Assembly: GCA_937916345.1 (NCBI GenBank)
Contig: CALFUE010000202.1
Location: 1-15,300 of the forward strand
Length of the DNA stretch: 15,300 nt
Direction: 5' to 3'
DNA from: an uncultured bacterium
GTDB lineage: Bacteria > Bacillota > Clostridia > Lachnospirales > Lachnospiraceae
Shown: positions 1-7,736 of the stretch, in pieces
Numbering within the stretch: the first letter of the stretch is position 1
How the letters are laid out: every line of letters begins with the position of its first letter
Notes under the pieces: generated by a model
Seen by the model: only the letters and a program-made list of their open reading frames with translations
Database searches by the model: none
What the model was told of the DNA's origin: nothing
Position numbers and translations under genes: made by a program

Positions 1-21
1 AGCCTTCCGAGGGTTTGCTAT

Positions 22-1590
22 CTATTCCATCTCCACCGTAGCCGGAGGTTTTGTCGAGATATCATAAAGCACCCGGTTCACCCCCCTCACTTCTCCTATT
101 ATCCTCGTCATGACACGCTGCAAGAGATCAAATGGGAGCTCTGCCGCGTCCGCTGTCATGAAATCATCCGTCTTTACCGCGCGAAGGACAATGGCGTAGT
201 CATAGGTTCTCTCATCACCCATGACACCCACAGAGCGCATATTAGACAGAGCCGCGAAATACTGATCCGGCATCCAGGCAGGAGAATGACCGTACTCCTT
301 CTCATATTCCCTTGCAGTATCCAGGATCTCCGCTCTGTAGATAGCATCCGCATCCTGTACGATGTGAACCTTCTCGGCTGTCACATCACCTATGATGCGT
401 ATCCCAAGACCGGGTCCCGGAAATGGCTGACGAAATACCAGCTTCTCCGGCAAGCCTATGGTCAGTCCCACCTTTCTTACCTCATCCTTGAAGAGATCCC
501 TCAACGGCTCAATAATCTCCTTAAAATCCACATGCTCCGGCAGTCCACCCACATTGTGATGAGATTTGATGACGGCGGACTCGCCTCCGAGCCCCGACTC
601 TACCACATCGGGATAGATCGTCCCCTGTGCGAGAAAGTCAACGGCTCCTATCTTTTTCGCCTCTTCCTCAAAAATGCGGATAAATTCCTCTCCTATAATC
701 TTTCGCTTTCTTTCAGGCTCTGTAACACCGGCGAGCTTCCCATAATATCTGTCAGCAGCATTTACACGGACAAAGTTTAATTCAAAGGTGCCCTCAGAAC
801 CGAATACCGCCTCTACCTCGTCTCCCTCATTCTTCCTTAAGAGACCGTGATCCACAAACACACAGGTCAACTGATGACCAATGGCACGGCTGAGCAGTGC
901 TGCCGCGACAGATGAGTCCACACCCCCGGAAAGAGCAAGAAGAACCCTGCCGTCTCCGACCTTTTCCCGGATCTCACGGATCTGTGTCTCCACAAAGGAT
1001 GTCATTTCCCAATCTCCGCTGCACCCGCATATATCAATGACAAAATTTCTCAATATATCCTTTCCATTTGGCGTATGGAGCACCTCGGGATGAAACTGCA
1101 GCGCGTAAAGTCCCTTTTCAGTATTTTCAGCGGCAGCCACGGGACAATTGGCAGTACTGGCAACGCTCATAAAGCCCGGAGCAAGCCGGCTGATATAATC
1201 ATTATGACTCATCCAGGTGACGGAATTCTCCGGCACACCGGCAAACAGCTTTGATGAGACATCGAAATGAGTCCCGGTCCGCCCGTACTCGCGCTCTGAT
1301 GCTCTCTCTACCTTTCCGCCCAATACATGCATCATCATCTGGGCTCCATAACAGAGTCCCAAAACAGGTATGCCAAGAGAAAACAGCTCTGCCGAACACG
1401 ACGGAGCCCCCTCCTCATAGCATGAATTTGGACCACCGGTCAGAATGATACCCTTCGGCTCCATTGCCCTGATCTCCGACAGGGGCTTTTTGTATGAGTA
1501 AATCTCACAATATACGCTGCATTCTCTGACACGGCGGGCAACCAGCTGGTTGTACTGACCACCAAAATCTATCACTATAACCTTTTCCAC
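22..1590 (-). CDS. guaA: GMP synthase (glutamine-hydrolysing)
   Basis: Cytosolic enzyme that aminates XMP to GMP, using ATP and ammonia from glutamine, in the last step of guanine nucleotide synthesis. The 522 residues have the normal full-length architecture. An N-terminal class I glutamine amidotransferase domain (about 1-190) has the nucleophile Cys80 in GLCYGAQ and His167/Glu169 in QFHPEV. An ATP pyrophosphatase domain follows with the P-loop SGGVDSS at 221-227, and then the GMP synthase C-terminal dimerisation domain. The start is GTG at 1590, preceded by a strong AGGAGGAG site six bases upstream; an ATG at 1595 is out of frame. The stop is TAG at 22-24. The gene begins 22 bases after the methyltransferase gene, so it is probably cotranscribed with it. 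No guanine riboswitch fits in that gap. Identification is very secure. Confidence 0.98.
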   Translation of the reverse strand: MEKVIVIDFGGQYNQLVARRVRECSVYCEIYSYKKPLSEIRAMEPKGIILTGGPNSCYEEGAPSCSAELFSLGIPVLGLCYGAQMMMHVLGGKVERASEREYGRTGTHFDVSSKLFAGVPENSVTWMSHNDYISRLAPGFMSVASTANCPVAAAENTEKGLYALQFHPEVLHTPNGKDILRNFVIDICGCSGDWEMTSFVETQIREIREKVGDGRVLLALSGGVDSSVAAALLSRAIGHQLTCVFVDHGLLRKNEGDEVEAVFGSEGTFELNFVRVNAADRYYGKLAGVTEPERKRKIIGEEFIRIFEEEAKKIGAVDFLAQGTIYPDVVESGLGGESAVIKSHHNVGGLPEHVDFKEIIEPLRDLFKDEVRKVGLTIGLPEKLVFRQPFPGPGLGIRIIGDVTAEKVHIVQDADAIYRAEILDTAREYEKEYGHSPAWMPDQYFAALSNMRSVGVMGDERTYDYAIVLRAVKTDDFMTADAAELPFDLLQRVMTRIIGEVRGVNRVLYDISTKPPATVEME

Positions 1591-1612
1591 ACCATACTCC
1601 TCCTGACCGGTC

Positions 1613-2395
1613 TCATACTCTTATCATATCAAGCAAATGCGCCGCAAATCCGAGCATATCAGCTCTTTCGCACACTGAGAGGTGATATCTCATATATTCC
1701 TCGAACATCTCATCACTCATTTCCCGTAAGGACTGTCTGATCAGACTCGACAGACCATCCTGTGATACAATGGCAAAACGGCTTAACCCACAGGCTTCAT
1801 TTAAGGCATCGATATCCTCAAGCCTCACATAGGAGTAAAGAGGATTCGCATTCTCCGTAATATGATATTTCTCATCGATATGTCCGCTGTTAAGCTCAGA
1901 TAAAATATTTCCCTCCGCAAAACCGTATCGCAGTACACAATAGTCATTCATGAAATAGGATACCAGAATAAAACCGCCGGGTCTCACAACCCGTTTTGCC
2001 TCGAGAAGGCATTTTTTCTTTTCCAGGGTATCATGAACATGATACATAGGGCCGAACAAGAGCACTAAATCAAATGAAGCATCAGAAAACTTCCTCAGAT
2101 TCCGCGCATCCCCCCTGAAAGCTTCCACTTTTTCACTCTTTGCCTTCAGTCTGCCGAGGTTATGGGCTACAGGCTCTACTGCAGTGACAGAATAGCCTTT
2201 TTTTGCCAGCGGGATACTATAGGCTCCCGTTCCAGCTCCTACATCAAGTATCCTTACCTGATCAGCAGTCTTCCCCAAACTTCCGATACATTTTTCAATA
2301 AAAAAAACAGCCGTACGAAACTCTACCTGTCCCCTACGGCTACATAGCCTCTTATCTTCGTTAAATTTGTTGTAATATTCCTCTAATGGAGTCAA
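1613..2395 (-). CDS. Class I SAM-dependent methyltransferase, substrate unknown
   Basis: A class I methyltransferase fold is clear. It has the SAM-binding motif ILDVGAGTGAYSIPLA, an acidic residue ending strand 2 (VTAVEPV), DARNL, the FDLVLLFGPMYHV segment and VVRPGGFILVSYF. The N-terminal YYNKFNEDKRL segment with RGQVEFRT resembles small-molecule methyltransferases common in Firmicutes; the substrate cannot be deduced. The start is uncertain. The frame is open back to an ATG at 2440, inside the end of rsgI, but neither that ATG nor a GTG at 2404 has a ribosome binding site. I prefer TTG at 2395. It lies one base after the rsgI stop, and GGTGAT, which matches the 3' part of the Shine-Dalgarno consensus, sits four bases upstream. 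This gives MTPLEEYYNKF and about 260 residues. Translation is probably coupled to rsgI. Confidence 0.85.
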   Translation of the reverse strand: MTPLEEYYNKFNEDKRLCSRRGQVEFRTAVFFIEKCIGSLGKTADQVRILDVGAGTGAYSIPLAKKGYSVTAVEPVAHNLGRLKAKSEKVEAFRGDARNLRKFSDASFDLVLLFGPMYHVHDTLEKKKCLLEAKRVVRPGGFILVSYFMNDYCVLRYGFAEGNILSELNSGHIDEKYHITENANPLYSYVRLEDIDALNEACGLSRFAIVSQDGLSSLIRQSLREMSDEMFEEYMRYHLSVCERADMLGFAAHLLDMIRV

Positions 2396-2396
2396 C

Positions 2397-3617
2397 TCAA
2401 TCACCGACCGGCTTTTCAGATGACTCCGACTCTCCGCCATCGTAATCTGCAGTCAGATCATCCTCATCTGTCTTTAGCTCTGATACCGCTTCGTCATCAC
2501 CCGTAATATCATCATCGCCGGAATCAATGTTTATTTCATCGCTGTCAGTATAAGCATTATCCGGATCATCTGCATCCACAGCATCAAAAACCTGCTCTGC
2601 ATCCTGTCCTGTATCAGAGACAGGCGGCTGCGCATCATAAGGCTCTGCCTCACTGACCTGATTTCCGGAAACAGCTGCCTCCTGCCCGACAGGATCCTTT
2701 GATTCTGACGCGGCTTCTCCGTCTCCCTTTTCCCCGGAAGCCTCTCCCGTGATGTCCTCAGGGATAATATCAGAATCCTCATTTATATCCAAAACATTCG
2801 CAGTCCCGTCAATCACATCATCCTTATCAGCTGCAGGATATATATCGCTTCCTGTGACAAAAGACATATCAGTATCAGCTTCGATCGAAGAAGCGACTTC
2901 AACTCCGTTTGCAATGGCTGTGAGCTTTTCGACAGACATACCGGCCAGAGTTGCCGTCAACCCGGGATCGCCCACTTCCTCACCCATAACAGCGACCGCC
3001 TCGTTTACGAGGATCAGCTTTCCGGCTGTAATGCCCAGGTTCTCCGCCTCTTCCTTTTCTTCCTTTGTGACAGAGACAGTCTTTACCGAGCAAACCTCTA
3101 CAGAATCCTCTGAGAATTCCTCAATAGCGTCACTCAGGGTCTGCTGATTGTTTTCACCCTTGCTGTATACGCTGACAAACACATAATTTTCAGTATCTTC
3201 CTTTATGTAGTCATTGCTACGCAGACAATCTACAGTAACGCTTAATGCATACTTTATATCCTTGCTGACCACTTCGGTGGAAATGCCATCTACGATGGCT
3301 TCACCATCGAAATTAACTGCCTTTACAGAGACGACCCTGTCAAATCTATTAAGCGAATATTCAATGGAAGGATTGATGTCGAGACTCACCACGGAATAAT
3401 TCTCCATGGCAAAATAATTGTAGGTACCGCCGCCTGCCACCAAAAGACACACGCTGGCTGCAGCCGCAACAGCCCTGCCGATGAAACTGCGGTTTTTCTT
3501 TTTGATTGCTATCGCGGATCCCACAGAATAGCCTTTCCCGCTCAGTCTGACGAACTCACCGTCGTCACGGAGCGCGACAGCGAAATTCTCATGCGCCTCC
3601 ATGATAACCGCTTTCAT
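2397..3617 (-). CDS. rsgI: RsgI-like membrane anti-sigma-I factor with acidic disordered tail
   Basis: Single-pass membrane protein expected to hold SigI inactive. Residues 1-45 form an RsgI N-terminal anti-sigma domain (MKAVIMEAHENFAVAL, then GKGYSVGSAI). A transmembrane helix spans about 46-68. The extracellular RsgI middle domain follows with VSLDINPSIEYSLNRFDRVV and ends near LGITAGKLILVNEA at about 194-207. Asn82-Pro83 is in the position of the bond that RsgI family proteins cut by autoproteolysis. Residues from about 245 to 406 are low-complexity, rich in Asp, Glu, Ser and Gly, with no visible fold. In the Bacillus subtilis homologue a disordered C-terminal part takes part in sensing the cell wall. 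The start is ATG 3617 because AAAGGAGG lies eight bases upstream; the frame stays open to 3725, but those residues do not belong to the family. This gives 406 aa. It lies 94 bases after sigI. Confidence 0.9.
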   Translation of the reverse strand: MKAVIMEAHENFAVALRDDGEFVRLSGKGYSVGSAIAIKKKNRSFIGRAVAAAASVCLLVAGGGTYNYFAMENYSVVSLDINPSIEYSLNRFDRVVSVKAVNFDGEAIVDGISTEVVSKDIKYALSVTVDCLRSNDYIKEDTENYVFVSVYSKGENNQQTLSDAIEEFSEDSVEVCSVKTVSVTKEEKEEAENLGITAGKLILVNEAVAVMGEEVGDPGLTATLAGMSVEKLTAIANGVEVASSIEADTDMSFVTGSDIYPAADKDDVIDGTANVLDINEDSDIIPEDITGEASGEKGDGEAASESKDPVGQEAAVSGNQVSEAEPYDAQPPVSDTGQDAEQVFDAVDADDPDNAYTDSDEINIDSGDDDITGDDEAVSELKTDEDDLTADYDGGESESSEKPVGD

Positions 3618-3656
3618 GACATCTCTCCTCCTTTCCCGAATAGTATTTTCCGGGAC

Positions 3657-3683
3657 GCTGCGGCACGGTGCACATACCGCTGC
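3657..3683 (-). repeat. Inverted repeat between sigI and rsgI
   Basis: On the minus strand GCGGTA pairs with TGCCGC around a nine-base loop. Two further pairs lie outside an A-A mismatch. No T run follows, so it does not look like an intrinsic terminator. A second, weaker hairpin (TCCCG/CGGGA, about 3634-3654) lies between it and the rsgI ribosome binding site. A role in mRNA stability or in the ratio of sigma to anti-sigma factor is only inferred. Confidence 0.4.
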
Positions 3684-3711
3684 GCCACTCATGATGAATC
3701 CAAGCTGCTGT

Positions 3712-4377
3712 TCACAGCTCCTCAAGTCCGATATAATCCGCTAATCCGGGATATTCACCGGAAACAATCAGAACTGCCGTCACTAAATATTTACGATGCC
3801 GCTCCAAAATTTTTGGGGGTATCTTTAATTTTTCCGTGATTTTTTTTCCCGGGAGCCGTCCGGTACGCATAAAATCAGCCATCAGAGCCTCATCAGCGGT
3901 TATCATGGCAACTATCCTGCGGCACGCTGTCTTTGTCTTTGCCGCCTTCGGAGAACAGCTCACCAGCTCGGTGAAGGATATCTCATATTTCTTCAGTTCC
4001 TCCGTGAGAGCCAGTATCTCGTCTCTCAAAGGGTTTTCATCATTTACCGAGGATTTTACCGCGATCTGCTGTCTCAGCGCGATACCGGTCTCTGAATCAT
4101 CCTCAGATGCCCCCGTGAATACGGCGGGTTCTATATCCATCTCGGATGTGTACCTGTTCTGACTCCTGAAATAGTCAGTCAGTCGGTGCTCGATCACGAC
4201 CCTGGCATATGTCAGAAAATTGCCCTTTGAGTCGTCAAAGGTGTCGATAGCGTGATCAAAAGCTATGAGGCTCTCGGACCACTCGTCGTCACTCTTTGTG
4301 ATATATCGCCTGCAATAACGGCTCGCGGTGGTCAATATGAAATTTTCATGCTCTGTAATAAACGAATCCTTATCCAT
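3712..4377 (-). CDS. sigI: RNA polymerase sigma factor of the SigI family
   Basis: Alternative sigma factor of the SigI group, which in Firmicutes serves heat, cell-wall or polysaccharide responses and is held by the RsgI protein encoded next to it. The N-terminal part (about 1-110) resembles sigma region 2: NFILTTASRYCRRYI, then WSESLIAFDHAIDTFDDSKGNFLTYARVVIEHRLTDYFR. The C-terminal part (TGRLPGKKITEKLKIPPKILERHRKYLVTAVLIVSGEYPGLADYI) matches the SigI C-terminal DNA-binding segment. At about 221 aa it is close to the family size. A TTG at 4380 precedes ATG 4377 in frame, with a stop codon directly upstream; I take the ATG. No convincing ribosome binding site is visible upstream, in contrast to rsgI. 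The pairing with rsgI makes the call secure; the target genes are unknown. Confidence 0.92.
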   Translation of the reverse strand: MDKDSFITEHENFILTTASRYCRRYITKSDDEWSESLIAFDHAIDTFDDSKGNFLTYARVVIEHRLTDYFRSQNRYTSEMDIEPAVFTGASEDDSETGIALRQQIAVKSSVNDENPLRDEILALTEELKKYEISFTELVSCSPKAAKTKTACRRIVAMITADEALMADFMRTGRLPGKKITEKLKIPPKILERHRKYLVTAVLIVSGEYPGLADYIGLEEL

Positions 4378-4408
4378 CAATTATCAATAAGGCAGTAAAA
4401 GCAAATTA

Positions 4409-4476
4409 TTGTTACCCTATACAAATCGGGTCGTAATTGCGCAGCGGATGCGCAATTCGACTGTGAATGGTAACAA
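4409..4476 (-). repeat. Nested 68-nt hairpin between the CoA-transferase gene and sigI
   Basis: Read on the minus strand, outer arms TTGTTACC (4476-4469) and GGTAACAA (4416-4409) enclose a second stem. GTCG plus AATTGCGCA (4461-4449) pairs with TGCGCAATT and CGAC (4443-4435 and 4433-4430), with one bulged base at 4434 and a five-base loop. The inner helix has 13 pairs and the outer helix eight. The sequence after it (TAATTTGCTTTT) is T-rich but not a clean terminator tail. It occupies most of the roughly 100-base gap. It may end the upstream operon, act as an RNA element of the sigI leader, or be a small repeat element. Confidence 0.65.
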
Positions 4477-4480
4477 ATTA

Positions 4481-5821
4481 TTACTTATTCGATCGTCTCC
4501 ATATCTTCAGCTTTTCGGCTTCACTTATGAGCTCATCCCTGAAATCAGGGTGAGCTATGGAAATGAGCGCCTCTGCCCTCTGCCACGTGGAGATTCCCTT
4601 CAGATTTACGCAGCCGTACTCGGTCACAACATAATGAGTGTTCGCTCTGGTGTCTGTCACTATTGAGCCATTCGACAGGGTCGGCCTGATCCTGGAATGG
4701 ACATTGCCCTCCTTGTCAGTAAAGGTGGATGAACAGCAGATAAAACTCTTTCCACCATTGGAGAGATATGCTCCAAGCACGAAATCAAGCTGTCCGCCTG
4801 CCCCGGAGATATGCTTTGTACCTGAACTCTCAGCGTTGATCTGCCCGAAAAGATCCAGATCCACGGCATTATTTATGGAAATGAAGTTGTCAAGGACAGA
4901 TATGGATCTGATATCGTTGGTATAATTAACCGGCGCGCTCATCAGCTCCGGGTTATTGTCCATATAATCGTACATCTTTTTGGTGCCGCAGCCGAAGGCA
5001 TAAACCTGTCTTCCCTTGTCAATTGACTTCCTTGAACCGTTGATCTTTCCGGCTGCGGCGATATCTACAAAGGCATCCACATACATCTCTGTATGGACTC
5101 CCAGATCTTTCAGGTCAGACTCCGCGATCATTGCCCCCACGGTATTCGGCATACCGCCTATCCCAAGCTGCAGGCAGGCTCCGTCAGGAATACGCTCCAC
5201 AATGAGCTTTGCCACAGCCCTGTCCACATCAGTCGGTTCTCCGCCGCCGCCCATCTCGGGGATCGGAGGATTATCTCCCTCCACCACATAGTCCACATTG
5301 CTGATATGCACGGAATTTTCGAAGCCGCCCAGGCATCTGGGCATATTCTCGTTTACCTCTATTATCACCTTTTTTGCTGTATCGCAGACAGCAGCCAGAT
5401 GTGAGGCGTTAGGACCGAAATTAAAGAAACCGTGCTCATCCATTGGAGCGCAAACCAGCATCGCGACATCCGGTGGGCAATCCGAATCGCGGTAATATCC
5501 GGGCAGCTCGGAATAACGGATAGGATTATAGTATCCGAAGCCTCTCTGCACATACCTTCTCTCGACTCCGGACATATGCCACGAATTCCAGCAGAAATGC
5601 TCTCCCGCATCCTCTCTCTCAAATACAGCCAGAGGCTTTACCAATATTCCGCCCCTGATTTTCACATCCTTTAACTCATCCGTGCGGGCGGCAAGGGCAC
5701 GATCCAGCGTATCCACAGTACCGTTGCACCATCCGTAATCCACCCAGTCTCCGCTCTTTACTACAGCCACCGCATCAGCAGGTGACACCAGCTTCTTCTC
5801 GTATTCCGCTCTGAAATCCAT
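4481..5821 (-). CDS. Butyryl-CoA:acetate CoA-transferase family protein
   Basis: Family I CoA-transferase of 446 aa. The N-terminus (MDFRAEYEKKLVSPADAV, then VKSGDWVDYGW) and FCWNSWHMSG match the butyryl-CoA:acetate CoA-transferases of butyrate-producing gut clostridia rather than 4-hydroxybutyrate CoA-transferase. Glu245 in GVHTEMY lies where the 4-hydroxybutyrate enzyme has its active-site glutamate. GGGGEP (191-196), GIGGMPN and FGQINAESSG are further conserved family segments. The expected reaction moves CoA from butyryl-CoA to acetate, giving butyrate and acetyl-CoA. Close relatives use other short acyl-CoAs, so the exact substrate is inferred. The ATG at 5821 has AGAGGAG upstream, and the gene follows glmS by 30 bases. 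It has no evident link to the polysaccharide genes before it. Confidence 0.9.
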   Translation of the reverse strand: MDFRAEYEKKLVSPADAVAVVKSGDWVDYGWCNGTVDTLDRALAARTDELKDVKIRGGILVKPLAVFEREDAGEHFCWNSWHMSGVERRYVQRGFGYYNPIRYSELPGYYRDSDCPPDVAMLVCAPMDEHGFFNFGPNASHLAAVCDTAKKVIIEVNENMPRCLGGFENSVHISNVDYVVEGDNPPIPEMGGGGEPTDVDRAVAKLIVERIPDGACLQLGIGGMPNTVGAMIAESDLKDLGVHTEMYVDAFVDIAAAGKINGSRKSIDKGRQVYAFGCGTKKMYDYMDNNPELMSAPVNYTNDIRSISVLDNFISINNAVDLDLFGQINAESSGTKHISGAGGQLDFVLGAYLSNGGKSFICCSSTFTDKEGNVHSRIRPTLSNGSIVTDTRANTHYVVTEYGCVNLKGISTWQRAEALISIAHPDFRDELISEAEKLKIWRRSNK

Positions 5822-5851
5822 AAAACTCTCCTCTAAATGTATGACTCAATA

Positions 5852-7699
5852 TCACTCCACAGTAACGCTTTTTGCCAGATTCCTTGGTTTATCCACATCC
5901 AGTCCTTTTGCCACGCTGATATAATACCCCATAAGCTGCAGGGGGATTATGCCTAACGATGCGGTGAAATGGTCGTCCACATGCGGCACATATGTCACAA
6001 AATCCGCGTGATCCTCTGTCTCATAGCGCCCATAGGTGGTCAAGGCCATGATGTATGCTCCTCTGGCCTTGCATTCCACCATATTGCTGACGGTTTTTTC
6101 GTAAAGGTCACTCTGTGTCAGCACACCGATCACCAATGTTCCCTCTTCTATCAGGCTGATGGTGCCGTGCTTCAGCTCTCCTGCCGCGTAGGCCTCCGAA
6201 TGGATATAGGATATCTCCTTCATCTTCAGACTGCCCTCTAAAGCGATGGCATAATCGATACCCCTGCCCACAAAGAAAACATCCCTTGCATTCACATACT
6301 TCGAGGCAAACCACTGGAGCCGCTCCTTGTCGTCAAGGGTTTTCTTTATCTTTTCAGGTATGCTCTTCAGCTCCTCTACCAGAGCGGCATATCTGTCATC
6401 ATCTATGGTGTTTTTCGCGTAAGCCATTTGAAGTGCAATGGTATACAGGGCGATCAGCTGCGCACTGTAGGCCTTTGTAGTGGCAACCGATATCTCAGGT
6501 CCCGCCATAGTGTAAAATACACGGTCAGACTCTCTAGCTATGGAGGATCCTACCACATTTACTATTCCAAGGGTCTTTATTCCCTGCTCCTTTGCCTCTC
6601 TGATCGCCGCAAGCGTATCCGCCGTCTCTCCCGACTGGGATATGGCGATCACCAGAGAGTCCTTCTGCAGCAGCATGTTTCTGTATCTGAACTCAGATGC
6701 CAGTTCAACCCTCACCGGAACCTTTGCCAAATCCTCAAAGACATACTGTCCGGCCATTCCCGCGTGCCAGGCAGAGCCGCAGGCCGCGATATATATCTGT
6801 TTTATCCCGGAGAGCTCGTCGTCATCCAGTCCCACTTCCGAGAAATCTATCCTGTCATTTTTTAACACTGAATTTAAGGTGTCTCCTACAGCCTTGGGCT
6901 GCTCGTAGATCTCCTTCATCATGAAGTGCTCAAAACCGCCCTTTTCGGCAGCCTCCGCATCCCAGTCTATAATAACCGGATCACGCTTCACCTCATCGCC
7001 GTTCAGATCGTAAAAATTGACAGTGCCCTTTCCCACGCACCCCATCTCAAGATTGTCGATATAGCAGACGGTTCTGGTGTGACTCAGGAGTGCCGGCACA
7101 TCGGATGCTACATAAGATTCGCCGTCATCTAGTCCTATCACCATGGGAGAGTCCTTTCTGGCAACCCAGATCTCGTCCGGATGCTCCTTGAAAAGAAGCG
7201 CCAGAGCATATGATCCACGCACGCGGACCATAGTCTTCGCGATGGCATCGATGGGACCGAGCTTGTATTTTTTATAATAATAATCTATCAGCTTTACAGC
7301 CACCTCTGTGTCTGTATCGGAGTAAAATTCATAGCCGTTTCGTATGAGCTTTTCTCTCAGTTCCAGATAGTTTTCGATAATTCCGTTGTGGACTCCCACC
7401 ACATTTGACTCATCGGTGTTTCCGGACACGTGAGGATGGGCATTTGTCTCAGAGGGCTCACCGTGGGTGGCCCACCTGGTATGTCCTATTCCGATACTCC
7501 CCTTCAAGGCTCTTCCGTCATCGGTCTTCTCCGCCAGAACCGACAGTCTGCCCTTTGCCTTCACCACATGGACATGCCCGTCATCCGATCTGACTGCAAG
7601 TCCCGCCGAGTCATAACCTCTGTACTCCAGCTTTTTCAGGCCTTCCAGCAATATCTCCGCAGCTGCTTTTTTTCCGTTAAATCCGACTATTCCGCACAT
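5852..7699 (-). CDS. glmS: Glutamine--fructose-6-phosphate aminotransferase (isomerising)
   Basis: Makes glucosamine-6-phosphate from fructose-6-phosphate and glutamine, the entry step to UDP-GlcNAc for peptidoglycan and other glycans. The 615 residues are normal length. The class II amidotransferase domain starts MCGIVGFNG, with Cys2 as the expected nucleophile once Met1 is removed, followed by EYRGYDSAG, TRWATHG and the NGIIENY segment. Two SIS sugar isomerase domains follow (AACGSAWHAGM, then AISQSGETADTLAA; FFVGRGIDYAIALEGSLKMKEISYIHSEAYAAGELKHG). The C-terminus KSVTVE is typical. The ATG at 7699 has AGGAG seven bases upstream. Only 37 bases separate it from the preceding polysaccharide gene, too few for the glmS ribozyme that often precedes glmS in Firmicutes. 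It therefore seems to be transcribed with the polysaccharide genes. Confidence 0.97.
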   Translation of the reverse strand: MCGIVGFNGKKAAAEILLEGLKKLEYRGYDSAGLAVRSDDGHVHVVKAKGRLSVLAEKTDDGRALKGSIGIGHTRWATHGEPSETNAHPHVSGNTDESNVVGVHNGIIENYLELREKLIRNGYEFYSDTDTEVAVKLIDYYYKKYKLGPIDAIAKTMVRVRGSYALALLFKEHPDEIWVARKDSPMVIGLDDGESYVASDVPALLSHTRTVCYIDNLEMGCVGKGTVNFYDLNGDEVKRDPVIIDWDAEAAEKGGFEHFMMKEIYEQPKAVGDTLNSVLKNDRIDFSEVGLDDDELSGIKQIYIAACGSAWHAGMAGQYVFEDLAKVPVRVELASEFRYRNMLLQKDSLVIAISQSGETADTLAAIREAKEQGIKTLGIVNVVGSSIARESDRVFYTMAGPEISVATTKAYSAQLIALYTIALQMAYAKNTIDDDRYAALVEELKSIPEKIKKTLDDKERLQWFASKYVNARDVFFVGRGIDYAIALEGSLKMKEISYIHSEAYAAGELKHGTISLIEEGTLVIGVLTQSDLYEKTVSNMVECKARGAYIMALTTYGRYETEDHADFVTYVPHVDDHFTASLGIIPLQLMGYYISVAKGLDVDKPRNLAKSVTVE

Positions 7700-7736
7700 C
7701 TGAACACTCCTGCATAATTTGGAACTGTTTCCCCGC

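Noticed and set aside
286..780. 164-codon plus-strand reading frame
   Set aside because: It lies antisense within guaA, whose catalytic motifs are intact, and its product matches no family I recognise.
3618..3725. N-terminal extension of rsgI by 36 codons
   Set aside because: The added residues do not fit the RsgI family, whereas the ATG at 3617 has an ideal ribosome binding site.
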